Assembly (NCBI GenBank): GCA_902167325.1
Contig: LR632930.1
Coordinates: 5,456,001 to 5,520,000, forward strand
Reading direction: 5' to 3'
From: Chitinophaga pinensis
GTDB lineage: Bacteria; Bacteroidota; Bacteroidia; Chitinophagales; Chitinophagaceae
Length of the DNA: 64,000 nt
The notes below the pieces were generated by a model. It searched no databases. It saw nothing but the letters and a program-made list of their open reading frames with translations, and was not told the DNA's origin. The translations under genes were made by a program, and so were the position numbers. Positions 17,088-25,585 of the stretch are shown here, piece by piece; within the stretch, counting starts at the first letter, position 1, and each line of letters starts with the position of its first letter.

Positions 17088-17100
17088 ATGTTACCAGGGC

Positions 17101-17289
17101 TCAGCGTGTAAAAAACTGGTTCATATCATCTTCAGCATCGTCTGTCCGGATCATATCATCGAGATATTCAGCACCCCGGGTCACATCTTTTTCAGGATCG
17201 GGGTGAGCGGGCATATCGTCCGGAACACCGGTAGTATAGCTGACACTGCCGGGAAAGAGAAAGTGGAAAAAGAAAGATAATGGTCTCAT
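17101..17289 (-). CDS. Small protein upstream of bestrophin, unknown
   Basis: This is a 62-residue ORF with a hydrophobic N-terminus ('RPLSFFFHFLFPG') and an acidic C-terminal half ('EYLDDMIRTDDAEDDMNQ'). It ends 13 bp before the bestrophin start on the same strand, so translational coupling is plausible. I recognise no family. The start at ATG 17289 is preferred over an upstream in-frame start. It may be a real small membrane-associated partner or a chance ORF in the bestrophin leader. Confidence 0.4.
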   Translation of the reverse strand: MRPLSFFFHFLFPGSVSYTTGVPDDMPAHPDPEKDVTRGAEYLDDMIRTDDAEDDMNQFFTR

Positions 17290-17450
17290 GGTAATGGATT
17301 TAACGGTTGCCTGCAACAAGATTGTTGCGGGAAAGGGTTGTCAACGCACATGCCACAGGGTTAACAAATTGACAACCAGTTAAATACCAGAATCAGGAAT
17401 CACGAAATATCGCCAGTATACGGGGTACTCCCCGGAATACCGTAATAGGG

Positions 17451-18407
17451 TTATACACAAACCTTTATCAGTTGCATGCAATAAGTGGCTGCAGGCTTTG
17501 AAGCACCAAACACCACCATGGTATGTGCCATGCCGGCAAAACGTACGGCCTGAACAGGAACACCTGCTTTATGAAGGGCAGTGGCATAGGCTTCCCCTTC
17601 ATCGCGCAGGGGATCATATTCGGACGTGATAACCAGTGCCGGCGGGAGGCCACGGAGGTCAGGGGCGCTCAGGGGAGATGCATAGATATCTGCAGCATCG
17701 GCAGGCACCTTGAAATACTTTGCTTCGAAATAATCCATAGCCGTGCGGGTTAGGCCGTAGCCTTCCGCGAATTCGCTGATGGAAGGGAAATGTTGCTGGT
17801 GGGTAACCCGGGCATTAATCAGAATCTGCCGGTAAACAGGTAACCGTGCCCCGTGTAAGTTGCGTAATGCCAGTCCTGCCGCGAGGTTACCCCCACCACT
17901 GTCACCCGCAATGGAAATACGATTTGGGTTAAACCCATACTTTGCCGCATTATCAAACATCCAATGCAGGGCCGCTACGGCATCGTTCAGTCCGGCCGGG
18001 TACGGCGCTTCCGGAGCACGGCGGTAATCCACACCTACTATGGCAACATTAGCATGATAAGCGATGTTTTTCAACACGCGGAGGTAGCTGGAGCTGTCTG
18101 TCAGCATCCCCCCGCCTCCGTGGAGATACAGTACCGCAGGTAAAACCTCACTGGTATCAGGCCGTACAATACGCAGCCCTGTTTCGCCCCCCTCTCCTTT
18201 CAGCTGCTGATACCGGTGCCGGAAGGCACCACTGTACAACCGGTGTGTCATGTACCGGGTGGCGAGGTGTACCATACCGCGCATTACCGGCACAGGCAGC
18301 TTTACGTTGAAGTTTCCCTGTCTTTTGAATTGCTGCATCAGTGCTGCATCGGGCGGCAGGGAAATAACCCCTTCGGGCCAGGTTCCCACGCGGAATGTTG
18401 TATCCAT
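17451..18407 (-). CDS. HSL-family alpha/beta hydrolase
   Basis: This 318-residue hormone-sensitive-lipase-like esterase has the oxyanion motif 'YLHGGGGM', the nucleophile motif 'IAGDSGGGNLA', an acidic residue in 'SEYDPLRDEGE' and the histidine in 'AGMAHTMV'. These features are diagnostic for the family. It probably hydrolyses short-chain esters in the cytoplasm; no signal peptide is seen. The ATG at 18407 is chosen because the 17-codon longer version begins with TTG. It diverges from the helicase gene. Confidence 0.9.
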   Translation of the reverse strand: MDTTFRVGTWPEGVISLPPDAALMQQFKRQGNFNVKLPVPVMRGMVHLATRYMTHRLYSGAFRHRYQQLKGEGGETGLRIVRPDTSEVLPAVLYLHGGGGMLTDSSSYLRVLKNIAYHANVAIVGVDYRRAPEAPYPAGLNDAVAALHWMFDNAAKYGFNPNRISIAGDSGGGNLAAGLALRNLHGARLPVYRQILINARVTHQQHFPSISEFAEGYGLTRTAMDYFEAKYFKVPADAADIYASPLSAPDLRGLPPALVITSEYDPLRDEGEAYATALHKAGVPVQAVRFAGMAHTMVVFGASKPAATYCMQLIKVCV

Positions 18408-18576
18408 TAATCTGAGGGGTATTTTTCTGGTTCCAAAGTTGAACAATACATCCCGCAATCCCGTGATGAGTACTGCTCAAGTGTCGATACCCGTTCATTT
18501 AATGCACATGCTGAGGGTTGAAGTGCTGTATGCAACAACACCAATATTCACTACCTTCGCGCTTTCCAAAATAAGG

Positions 18577-20046
18577 ATGGTCAAGCTTATCAAACAATAT
18601 AACGACAACCCGGAGGCGCAGGAAGTGATACGCCTGATCACCTATACGCAGCAGTCCGTTTTCCTCACCGGTAAAGCCGGCACGGGTAAATCCACCCTGC
18701 TCCGTAATCTCATCGCGCACATACCTAAAAAGTATATCGTACTTGCTTCAACCGGCGTGGCGGCACTCAATGTGGGCGGCCAAACCATCCATTCCTTTTT
18801 CCTCATCGAGCCGCGGCCTTACCTTCCGGGAGACAAAGGCGCTGCCGATCTGAATGAAGAAAAAACAGAGCTGCTGAGGCAGGTGGATATGATCATCATT
18901 GACGAGATATCGATGGTACGCTGCGACCTTATGCAGGCAATAGACCTTACCCTCCGTAAAAACCTCAGTACCAATCTGCCCTTCGGCGGAAAGCAATTGC
19001 TCCTCATCGGCGACCTGCTGCAGTTACCGCCCGTGATCGATAATAAACGCGCAGGGGAAGTGGAGATCATTGCCAACAACTATACTACACCTTATTTCTT
19101 CAGCGCCAAAAGCTTTGAGCAGGGATTTGGTATGCAGATCATTGAGCTGAAGAAAGTATATCGCCAGCCCGACCCTTCGTTTGTACAGGTGCTGAACGCC
19201 GTGCGCGATAACTCCGTACAGCCGCATCACCTTGCCGTACTCAATACCCGTCATGAGCCGGATTATGAGCCTACCGGCGAAGATCTGGAACTGATGCTCT
19301 GCACCACCAATGCCATTGCAGACACCGTTAATGAACAACGCCTGGCTGCGCTCGAAGGCGATGCCAGCTCCTATAGCGCACTGCTGACGGGAGACTTTGC
19401 CGATAGCTCCCGCCAGCAGAATAAAATGCCGGCTGAAGTGGATTTACAGCTGAAAGTGGGTGCACAGGTGATGTTCATTAAAAACGACCAGAGCAGGCGC
19501 TGGGTAAACGGTACATTGGGTAAAATCACCCAGCTGAATGAGGAGTATGTGGAAGTAGAGCTGGACGAAGGCGCCGTGAAGCACCGGGTTGATAAAGCGG
19601 AGTGGGAAAACATAGAATACAAATGGAACCGGCAGAAAGAAGAGATCGAAAAGATCGTTACCGGCAGTTTCCGGCAGCTGCCGCTGAAGCTGGCCTGGGC
19701 TGTTACCATCCATAAAAGCCAGGGACAAACATTCCAGAAAGTTATCATCGACCTCGGTAAAGGTGCCTTTGCTACCGGACAAACCTATGTAGCCCTCAGC
19801 CGCTGTACCAGCCTCGAAGGCATCCGGCTGAAGAAAAAAGTAATGCTCCGCGATATCAGTTACGATTCGCGCATTGAATTCTATCTGCATCAACGAATGG
19901 GTCCGCATATGGAAGCACTAAAACAGCGCGCTATTGCAGAAGGTATCCGGGAGCGGCTGGAAGCCATAAATGCCGGGCAACCCGTGGAGGAAGAAGAACA
20001 GACCGCATTACTGGAAGAATTCGCCATGTTTAAGCACCTTTGTTAA
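18577..20046 (+). CDS. PIF1-like superfamily 1 DNA helicase
   Basis: This 489-residue helicase of the PIF1/RecD-like SF1B group has Walker A 'GKAGTGKS' (32-39), 'LASTGVAALNVGGQTIHSFF' (motif Ia region), Walker B 'MIIIDEISMVR', 'LLLIGDLLQLPPV' (motif III), and C-terminal 'AVTIHKSQGQTF' and 'TYVALSRC' (motifs V and VI). Such proteins unwind 5'-3' at forks or G-quadruplexes. The ATG at 18577, preceded by AAGG, fits the family. The frame stays open upstream through the divergent hydrolase gene, but that extension is not protein-like. The family is common in Bacteroidota, usually without an obvious operon, as here. Confidence 0.93.
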   Translation: MVKLIKQYNDNPEAQEVIRLITYTQQSVFLTGKAGTGKSTLLRNLIAHIPKKYIVLASTGVAALNVGGQTIHSFFLIEPRPYLPGDKGAADLNEEKTELLRQVDMIIIDEISMVRCDLMQAIDLTLRKNLSTNLPFGGKQLLLIGDLLQLPPVIDNKRAGEVEIIANNYTTPYFFSAKSFEQGFGMQIIELKKVYRQPDPSFVQVLNAVRDNSVQPHHLAVLNTRHEPDYEPTGEDLELMLCTTNAIADTVNEQRLAALEGDASSYSALLTGDFADSSRQQNKMPAEVDLQLKVGAQVMFIKNDQSRRWVNGTLGKITQLNEEYVEVELDEGAVKHRVDKAEWENIEYKWNRQKEEIEKIVTGSFRQLPLKLAWAVTIHKSQGQTFQKVIIDLGKGAFATGQTYVALSRCTSLEGIRLKKKVMLRDISYDSRIEFYLHQRMGPHMEALKQRAIAEGIRERLEAINAGQPVEEEEQTALLEEFAMFKHLC

Positions 20047-20118
20047 CCACTTACTCTTCTTAAAACTTTTATTTCTCCTTACGCTATTTTCCCTCCCGGG
20101 CAAAATTCCCCAACATTA

Positions 20119-20161
20119 CTTTGTAATTCAAAGTGAATTACATTAACTTTGAACTACAAAG
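20119..20161. promoter_or_regulatory. Tandem palindromic operator
   Basis: Two copies of the palindrome CTTTG-N5-CAAAG lie 28 bp apart: CTTTGTAATTCAAAG (20119-20133) and CTTTGAACTACAAAG (20147-20161). An overlapping perfect repeat, TAATTCA-AAG-TGAATTA, spans 20124-20140. They sit 52 bp upstream of the small membrane-protein gene. This is the form of a dimeric repressor's double site. The regulator is not in the window. Confidence 0.6.
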
Positions 20162-20212
20162 CACTTTAAAAACAACAGTACCCTGTTACATAACACTAAA
20201 CTCCAATCTGTA

Positions 20213-20551
20213 ATGACCTCCATCAACACATCTTACCAGCACTCCTTCTTCACCACCACCCTGTTGAAGCGGATGCTCATCGGTGGAGCCATAGGGCTTA
20301 CGGTGATGATGATCTTCCTTTCGGGGGTAGACCAGCCCGATCCTGCCTGGACTAAATACTGGATAATACGGCCCCTTATAGTAATAACATTTGCCGGGGC
20401 CGGAGGTGGTGCATTCTTTCATCTGATGAACCCAATACGACTCAAAGGAGGCTGGAAGAAAATCACTGCTGTCTTCCTGAGCATGCTGGTTTTCATCTTC
20501 TGTCTGTGGATCGGGTCCATCATGGGCCTCGACGGTACATTATGGGACTAA
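20213..20551 (+). CDS. Small membrane protein of unknown function
   Basis: This 112-residue protein has three predicted membrane helices: about residues 20-38, 52-70 ('IIRPLIVITFAGAGGGAFF') and 84-103. Similar Bacteroidota proteins are, to my recollection, sometimes labelled 'potassium transporter KefB', but nothing here resembles the real KefB, which is much larger. The gene has its own tandem operator upstream, suggesting tight control by a repressor encoded elsewhere. No partner gene is evident; the next gene starts 84 bp downstream and is a secreted hydrolase. Confidence 0.8.
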   Translation: MTSINTSYQHSFFTTTLLKRMLIGGAIGLTVMMIFLSGVDQPDPAWTKYWIIRPLIVITFAGAGGGAFFHLMNPIRLKGGWKKITAVFLSMLVFIFCLWIGSIMGLDGTLWD

Positions 20552-20635
20552 TCCTGCTCTTTCCTTCCGCCATTCGGAATAGCAGAAAATCTCTCATCTT
20601 TTACGTGTATATTCATATCCCCCAATCTATCCGGT

Positions 20636-21700
20636 ATGAAGATATGCACCCTTATCCTGGCCGTATGGTTAGTACAGCCCGTTTCCGCTCAGATCAGACT
20701 ACAACGCGCCACTGCCGACCTCCTGTTTCAACAATATGACACCCTGCAAACAAGCGGGATCAGTGTATTGGTCATTAAAAACGGTAAAAAAATTTACGAC
20801 CGGTCTTTCGGCCTATCCAATATCGAAACGCGGGAAAAAACATCATCCCTCAGCAATTACCGGATCGCCTCTGTTACCAAGTCCTTTACGGCCATGGCGA
20901 TTATGATGCTGAGAGACGATGACAGGCTGTCTCTGAGCGATTCACTTACAAAGTACTTCCCTGAAACCGCACCTTACGGTAACACAGTTACTATCCGCCA
21001 GTTACTCAACCATACCGCAGGTTTACCCAACTATGGCAACCTCCTGCCTCCCAATCAGCAGGAACCTCTGTCTGATCTGGATGTACTAAACATCCTCGAA
21101 CGGCAGGACAGCACGCTTTTCCCACCCGGCAGCCGGTTCGACTACAGTAATTCCGCCTATGTGATGCTGGGCCTCATTATCGAAAAGGCATCAGGATTAC
21201 CCTATGCTGAGTTCCTGCAAAAGCGGATCTTCCAGCCACTGCAGATGGAACATACAACTGTGAACAACAGATCCGGCAATATCGCAAACCGGGCATACGG
21301 GTACAGTCTTGCAGACGGGAAGCCCATTCCGAAGGATCAAAGCATATTCAGCTACCTACAGGGCGATGGAGGCATCTATTCCTCCACACACGACTTCTAT
21401 AATTGGGATCAGGCCCTATATACTGAAAAACTGATTACGGCAGGAACAATGAAAGAAACATTCACAGAAAGCGCCCGCCGGAGCAATGCAGTCGCATATG
21501 GCTATGGCTGGGAAATTGAGCAACGGTTTGGACTGGAAAGGATATTCCATGCCGGGGGCACATCCGGTTTCTCGTCTTACTACGTCCGTTATCCCGCCCG
21601 TAAATTTTCAATTATCGTCTTTGCTAATCAAAGCACAGGTATAGATCTGTCGGGGTATGTAGATGCCCTTGAGAAAATATTCCTGAAAGACGCCCGGTAG
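20636..21700 (+). CDS. Serine hydrolase, beta-lactamase class C/PBP4-like family
   Basis: This 354-residue exported protein (signal peptide ending 'QPVSA') belongs to the class C beta-lactamase-like family, which includes D-aminopeptidases and esterases. The nucleophile motif is 'SVTK' (Ser79, Lys82). 'YSNS' follows near residue 180 as the YxN motif. 'HAGGTSG' near residue 305 replaces the KTG box, as is usual in the esterase/peptidase members. It probably acts in the periplasm on peptidoglycan peptides or esters; resistance to beta-lactams cannot be inferred. Confidence 0.9.
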   Translation: MKICTLILAVWLVQPVSAQIRLQRATADLLFQQYDTLQTSGISVLVIKNGKKIYDRSFGLSNIETREKTSSLSNYRIASVTKSFTAMAIMMLRDDDRLSLSDSLTKYFPETAPYGNTVTIRQLLNHTAGLPNYGNLLPPNQQEPLSDLDVLNILERQDSTLFPPGSRFDYSNSAYVMLGLIIEKASGLPYAEFLQKRIFQPLQMEHTTVNNRSGNIANRAYGYSLADGKPIPKDQSIFSYLQGDGGIYSSTHDFYNWDQALYTEKLITAGTMKETFTESARRSNAVAYGYGWEIEQRFGLERIFHAGGTSGFSSYYVRYPARKFSIIVFANQSTGIDLSGYVDALEKIFLKDAR

Positions 21701-21793
21701 CCACATCCCCGGAACCTGCTTTTTCATCCCGCGGATCATACAACTCGTCACATACCCGTTATCCGTAAGGGTGTTCAGCTTAGCTTTACCATT

Positions 21794-23305
21794 ATGAAAA
21801 AGCCCCTTTTCCTCATTATCTTCTTACTGGTAACTTATCAGCTATCTGCTCAGTTTACCCTCCGCGGATCTATCCGGTTTACCGGTGATAAGCCGGCTCT
21901 TTCCATCAACATACCCACGGTATTCGGTTACCATGAGGAAAACACTATTTCCGTACCCGTTTCCGATTCCGGCGAATTTCAAATCATCCTTCCCTGCAAC
22001 AGTCCTAAGTTTGTCACCCTCATTTTCAGGCGCACTTTCTTTACACTACTCCTGACACCCGAAAGCAACCTTGAAATTACGCTGGATGCGGACAACCGTT
22101 CCATTCAATTCATCGCAGGAAATGCAATTGAGGAAAACAAAATCCTGCAGGATATTAAAATCGACAAACCACCGTTTTTTCATGAAAATTCCACATTAAG
22201 CGCACTGCCGCCGGATTCCATCCGCCGGCAATTGATAAAGCCATACCTGTTGAGTCAGAACCGGCATATACAGTCCATACTGGGTTCCCGGTTATCAGCC
22301 ATCAACCAGCAACTCATTGTTTCGGAACTCATCTACCATCACCTCAACCATTTCAATGATTTCCTCGGGACACAGGTAAGTGACCGAAGTACCATGAATG
22401 AATTGTTAGTGGAAGTGTTTGACACTATCCCCATTACACCTGCCAGTGCTACCCCTGGTCCACAATACTTCACCTTTGCGGATAATTACCTCCGTTACCT
22501 CGAAACAAAAGCATTTATCCGCATCAAAGCAGAAAACATCCCTCCCAGTGCACCTATTCCCTATTACAACATCTCGCTCGACAGTGCCAACATTATCGTA
22601 GCCAAACACGGCAAGCCCTACTGGCGCTGGATCGGGAGCCTGCATAATTTCCCACCCGAAGTTGTGGAAGCATACAACTACCAGCAAATACAAAATCAAT
22701 ATTACGATCGGGACCTGGGGCAGACGGAAAGTCTTGCCGGAGCATTTAAGCAACAATTCCCCAACAGTTCATACATTGAAGACATTGAAAAGATGGCCTC
22801 ACAACTCCGCACGATGCGGGATGCTAATACAAACAACGACAAAATCGCCCTTTTGAAAGATGATGGTACACTTGCATCTGTATATAGTGCAGTGAAGCAA
22901 TTGAAAGGGAAAGTAGTGTATCTGGATATTTGGGGTACATGGTGCGGTCCATGTAAGGAAGAGATAAAGTTCCTCCCCGAACTGCGAGCTGCTTTTGCAG
23001 GAAAGGATGTAGCCTTCCTGTTCCTTGCAATGGACGATGACAGCCGTGACGCTATCTGGAAAGAATACATTCAGGTAAATGGCATGGAAGGCCACCACTT
23101 CCGCAAAACCCGTAAAACCATTGATCCTATCTGGAAAGAACTCCTTGCAAACCACCCCGATAAATCAGAATCCTACCCGCAATATTTCCTGTTCGACAAA
23201 TCCGGAAAGCTGGCCGTAGCTAAAGCAAAACGCCCCAGCGATGGAGATGCCTTGTACAAACAGATTAATGAAGTATTAGGGGAAAAGCAGGATAAAGGGA
23301 ATTAA
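21794..23305 (+). CDS. TlpA-like thioredoxin-family protein
   Basis: This is a 503-residue secreted or periplasmic protein. After a signal peptide ('SAQ' at about 18-20) comes a beta-rich DUF4369-like domain. A helical middle is followed by a C-terminal thioredoxin/AhpC-TSA-like domain from about residue 360, with active site 'WCGPC' (Cys384, Cys387). Bacteroidota encode many such proteins, usually thought to reduce periplasmic or surface disulfides. It follows the serine hydrolase by 93 bp and could share its transcript. Substrate and partners are unknown. Confidence 0.9.
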   Translation: MKKPLFLIIFLLVTYQLSAQFTLRGSIRFTGDKPALSINIPTVFGYHEENTISVPVSDSGEFQIILPCNSPKFVTLIFRRTFFTLLLTPESNLEITLDADNRSIQFIAGNAIEENKILQDIKIDKPPFFHENSTLSALPPDSIRRQLIKPYLLSQNRHIQSILGSRLSAINQQLIVSELIYHHLNHFNDFLGTQVSDRSTMNELLVEVFDTIPITPASATPGPQYFTFADNYLRYLETKAFIRIKAENIPPSAPIPYYNISLDSANIIVAKHGKPYWRWIGSLHNFPPEVVEAYNYQQIQNQYYDRDLGQTESLAGAFKQQFPNSSYIEDIEKMASQLRTMRDANTNNDKIALLKDDGTLASVYSAVKQLKGKVVYLDIWGTWCGPCKEEIKFLPELRAAFAGKDVAFLFLAMDDDSRDAIWKEYIQVNGMEGHHFRKTRKTIDPIWKELLANHPDKSESYPQYFLFDKSGKLAVAKAKRPSDGDALYKQINEVLGEKQDKGN

Positions 23306-23337
23306 AAAAGTAGGATTGTATTGATGCACACCGCACG

Positions 23338-23742
23338 TTACACTTTAGAAGCCACCCGTTCCACATGTCGCCCTTCCAGCCATCCAAGTCCGCCTACAAC
23401 AACAATCTGCAGGATGAGAAAAACTTTACCGAAACCAGTAGCGCCGCCGAAATAGAAAATCAGCATCCCCACACTCACAGCAGCCCACAACCAGTTAGCG
23501 ATTACCAGCCATTGTACAGGTTTTGCATTTATCAGGGGTTTCTTTATAGCAAGGCTCACCGCCATTATTGCATACAACCCGGTTACCGCTGCAATGATAA
23601 GCACTAACCTCTCAGTTAGCCCCAGGAAGCCGCTCCACCATCCGTAGAGCGCCAGGCCTGCCACGGCAGTGGTACCGCCAATAAAAGCATCGGCCCATAG
23701 TATTTTACGCAGTTTCGGAATGTTGGTTAGAATTGTTTTCAT
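23338..23742 (-). CDS. Small integral membrane protein, unknown
   Basis: This 134-residue protein has four predicted membrane helices ('AFIGGTTAVAGLALYGW', 'LVLIIAAVTGLYAIMAVSLA', 'WLVIANWLWAAVSVGMLIFYF', 'VFLILQIVVVGGLGWLE'). It is similar in form to short Bacteroidota SPW/DoxX-like proteins, but I cannot assign a family. It is convergent with the thioredoxin gene and lies 80 bp downstream of the dehydrogenase-like gene, on the same strand, so cotranscription is possible. Confidence 0.75.
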   Translation of the reverse strand: MKTILTNIPKLRKILWADAFIGGTTAVAGLALYGWWSGFLGLTERLVLIIAAVTGLYAIMAVSLAIKKPLINAKPVQWLVIANWLWAAVSVGMLIFYFGGATGFGKVFLILQIVVVGGLGWLEGRHVERVASKV

Positions 23743-23823
23743 ATGATCGATGCATTTACTTCAAATGGACATGTTGGTTGAGAGGTGTTAACCTTTGAAA
23801 AGGTAAATGGCATGAACATACTT

Positions 23824-24678
23824 TTATTTAATCGCGTCTTTGGCGATCACATTCCAGTCGTTATGACCGAAACCCTTAGAAATCCATTCATCCATCAGTG
23901 CGGCGATTGCAGGCATGACAGCCAGATTTCCGCCGGTATGCTCAACGGTATCGATAAAGATCTGCGTGTCTTTCCGGGCCATATCCAGTTCCCACGATGG
24001 CTTGGTATAGTCGCCTCCGCTCATCCGGCGTATGCGTGCCGGCAACATCTGTGCAGGGTTCCATATTTCGAAAAGCCCGCTGATATCACGGGGGTGTTGC
24101 CCTAATGCATTTGCCAGCACAAAGGTATCACGCAGTCCTGCTGTGAATGCCACGAGGAAGCAATTGCCAATCAGCTTCATGGCAGCAGCCTTCCCTTCTT
24201 CCGGGCCAAGTGGTATCAGCTGACCGGTCATTTTCTCCAGTAAAGGGCTAACCTTTTCCACTACTGCAGGGTCTCCGGACACCAGCATATATCCGCTGCC
24301 CTCCCGTGCATTGGCGGGACCCATAAACACAGGGGCGTGGAGATAAGTGAAGCCTTTATCTTTCCATGCCTGCGTACGTGCAATAGCTCCCTCTCTGGTA
24401 GTTGTGGTATGGTCGATGATAATGGCACCGGGCTGCAACCCGGTTTCTGCCGCTGCAAGCACTTCATCCACACTGTTATCATCTTTCAAAGTGATATGTA
24501 CGACTGCAGCTCCCTGCACCGCACGGGCAGGAGTGGCAAATACGAAAGCGCCTAACGGCTCTAATGCGGTGGCTTTTGCAGCGCTGCGGTTCCAAACATG
24601 CACCTTATCACCCTTTTCCAACATCGCTGTTACGAAGTTCGATCCCAGCAGTCCCATTCCTAAAAATGCTTTCACCAT
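23824..24678 (-). CDS. NAD(P)-dependent beta-hydroxyacid dehydrogenase-like protein
   Basis: This 284-residue protein has the 3-hydroxyisobutyrate dehydrogenase/GLYR fold. An N-terminal Rossmann motif 'FLGMGLLGSNFV' opens it. 'HAPVFMGPANAREG' corresponds to the substrate-binding loop, 'GKAAAMKLIGNCFL' carries the likely catalytic lysine, and an all-alpha C-terminal domain ends it. These enzymes oxidise beta-hydroxyacids or reduce succinic semialdehyde and imines. The substrate is unknown. It has a short upstream region after the DUF1080 terminator and is therefore probably a separate transcription unit. Confidence 0.88.
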   Translation of the reverse strand: MVKAFLGMGLLGSNFVTAMLEKGDKVHVWNRSAAKATALEPLGAFVFATPARAVQGAAVVHITLKDDNSVDEVLAAAETGLQPGAIIIDHTTTTREGAIARTQAWKDKGFTYLHAPVFMGPANAREGSGYMLVSGDPAVVEKVSPLLEKMTGQLIPLGPEEGKAAAMKLIGNCFLVAFTAGLRDTFVLANALGQHPRDISGLFEIWNPAQMLPARIRRMSGGDYTKPSWELDMARKDTQIFIDTVEHTGGNLAVMPAIAALMDEWISKGFGHNDWNVIAKDAIK

Positions 24679-24736
24679 GTCTGATATTTTTTTTAAAGGT
24701 AAGGAATGTAGGATTTGCTTCAGCCACCATAGCCTA

Positions 24737-24768
24737 CAAAAAAGACCGCCCTTTTACCGGCGGCCTTT
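24737..24768 (-). terminator. Terminator after the DUF1080 gene
   Basis: AAAGACCGCC (24741-24750) pairs with GGCGGCCTTT (24759-24768), with one A-C mismatch. Read on the minus strand it ends in TTTTTT, immediately after the DUF1080 stop. Confidence 0.8.
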
Positions 24769-24771
24769 GCT

Positions 24772-25548
24772 TTATTGTTTGAGCTGAATGTCTTTAAACT
24801 CCACTTTCATGGGTGGCCCACTATGAATCTGCAACCCCAGCCAGCCTTTGAGCCGCCGGTTAGCGGTATCATTGTCCGTCACTTCGCTCATGAGGGTGCC
24901 GTTGATGTAATGCTGCAGCCGGTTACCTTTCGCAATTAGGTGGTACTCGTTCCAGTCGTTGGTTTTAATTATTGATAACAATGCTTCCGCTTTCCCGAGG
25001 GTTTCTGTTACCTGTACGGGAGACCATGCATTGTTCCTTATACCTTCATGGATTGCCACACTGCTTTCCGGAACCATTACACGCTGCCCACGGTAAGCCA
25101 GTGTTGTACGCCCCTCCTCATCAAAGTTCTGTCCTGAATATCGGCGGGCACCGTCAATATCGGCCTGATAACCCCGCAAAGCATATGTCGAACCTTCCTT
25201 ATTATCACTCCGGTAGTTAATGCCGCTGTTGCCGTTATCGGTTATCCGGAACTGTGTTTTCAGTTCAAAATCTCCCGGCTGGCCACCCTGCCAGATGATA
25301 TATGTATTATGCGATAACGGTTTCTCAGGCGTGATCTCACCCGTCAGTATACCGTTCTCCGCCCGCCAGTGTACCGTATCACCATCCCAGCCATGTAGGT
25401 CATTCCCATTAAAAATGGACTGGAAACCTGTAGCTGTTCCTACATCCGTAGCATCCCCGGACGGCCGTCCTGTGCCACCACCACAATTGGTCAGGAGCAT
25501 CAGGAAAGATGCCGCGGCAACAGGAATTATTGTAAGCTTGTATTGCAA
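24772..25548 (-). CDS. DUF1080 (3-keto-disaccharide hydrolase-like) lipoprotein
   Basis: This 258-residue lipoprotein (lipobox Cys23 in 'LLTNCGG') has a concanavalin-like DUF1080 fold. Visible signatures are 'FQSIFNGNDLHGWDGD', 'FELKTQFRITDNGNSGINYR' and a C-terminal 'IHSGPPMKVEFKDIQLK'. Members have been linked to 3-keto-glycoside hydrolysis and to beta-glucan or alpha-glucoside use. The start appears to be TTG at 25548: no in-frame ATG lies between it and the end of the upstream gene. It is 37 bp after the cytochrome gene and almost certainly in the same operon. Confidence 0.88.
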   Translation of the reverse strand: MQYKLTIIPVAAASFLMLLTNCGGGTGRPSGDATDVGTATGFQSIFNGNDLHGWDGDTVHWRAENGILTGEITPEKPLSHNTYIIWQGGQPGDFELKTQFRITDNGNSGINYRSDNKEGSTYALRGYQADIDGARRYSGQNFDEEGRTTLAYRGQRVMVPESSVAIHEGIRNNAWSPVQVTETLGKAEALLSIIKTNDWNEYHLIAKGNRLQHYINGTLMSEVTDNDTANRRLKGWLGLQIHSGPPMKVEFKDIQLKQ

Positions 25549-25585
25549 TATGATGTGTGTTTGTTTCCTGCGTTTGATATATGCA

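Noticed and set aside
18250..18576. Upstream extension of the helicase frame
   Set aside because: It lies antisense to the hydrolase gene and has no helicase-like content; the ATG at 18577 fits the family start.
20213..20551. Calling the small membrane protein KefB, a potassium transporter
   Set aside because: It is only 112 residues and lacks all KefB domains; the label seems to be a propagated misannotation.
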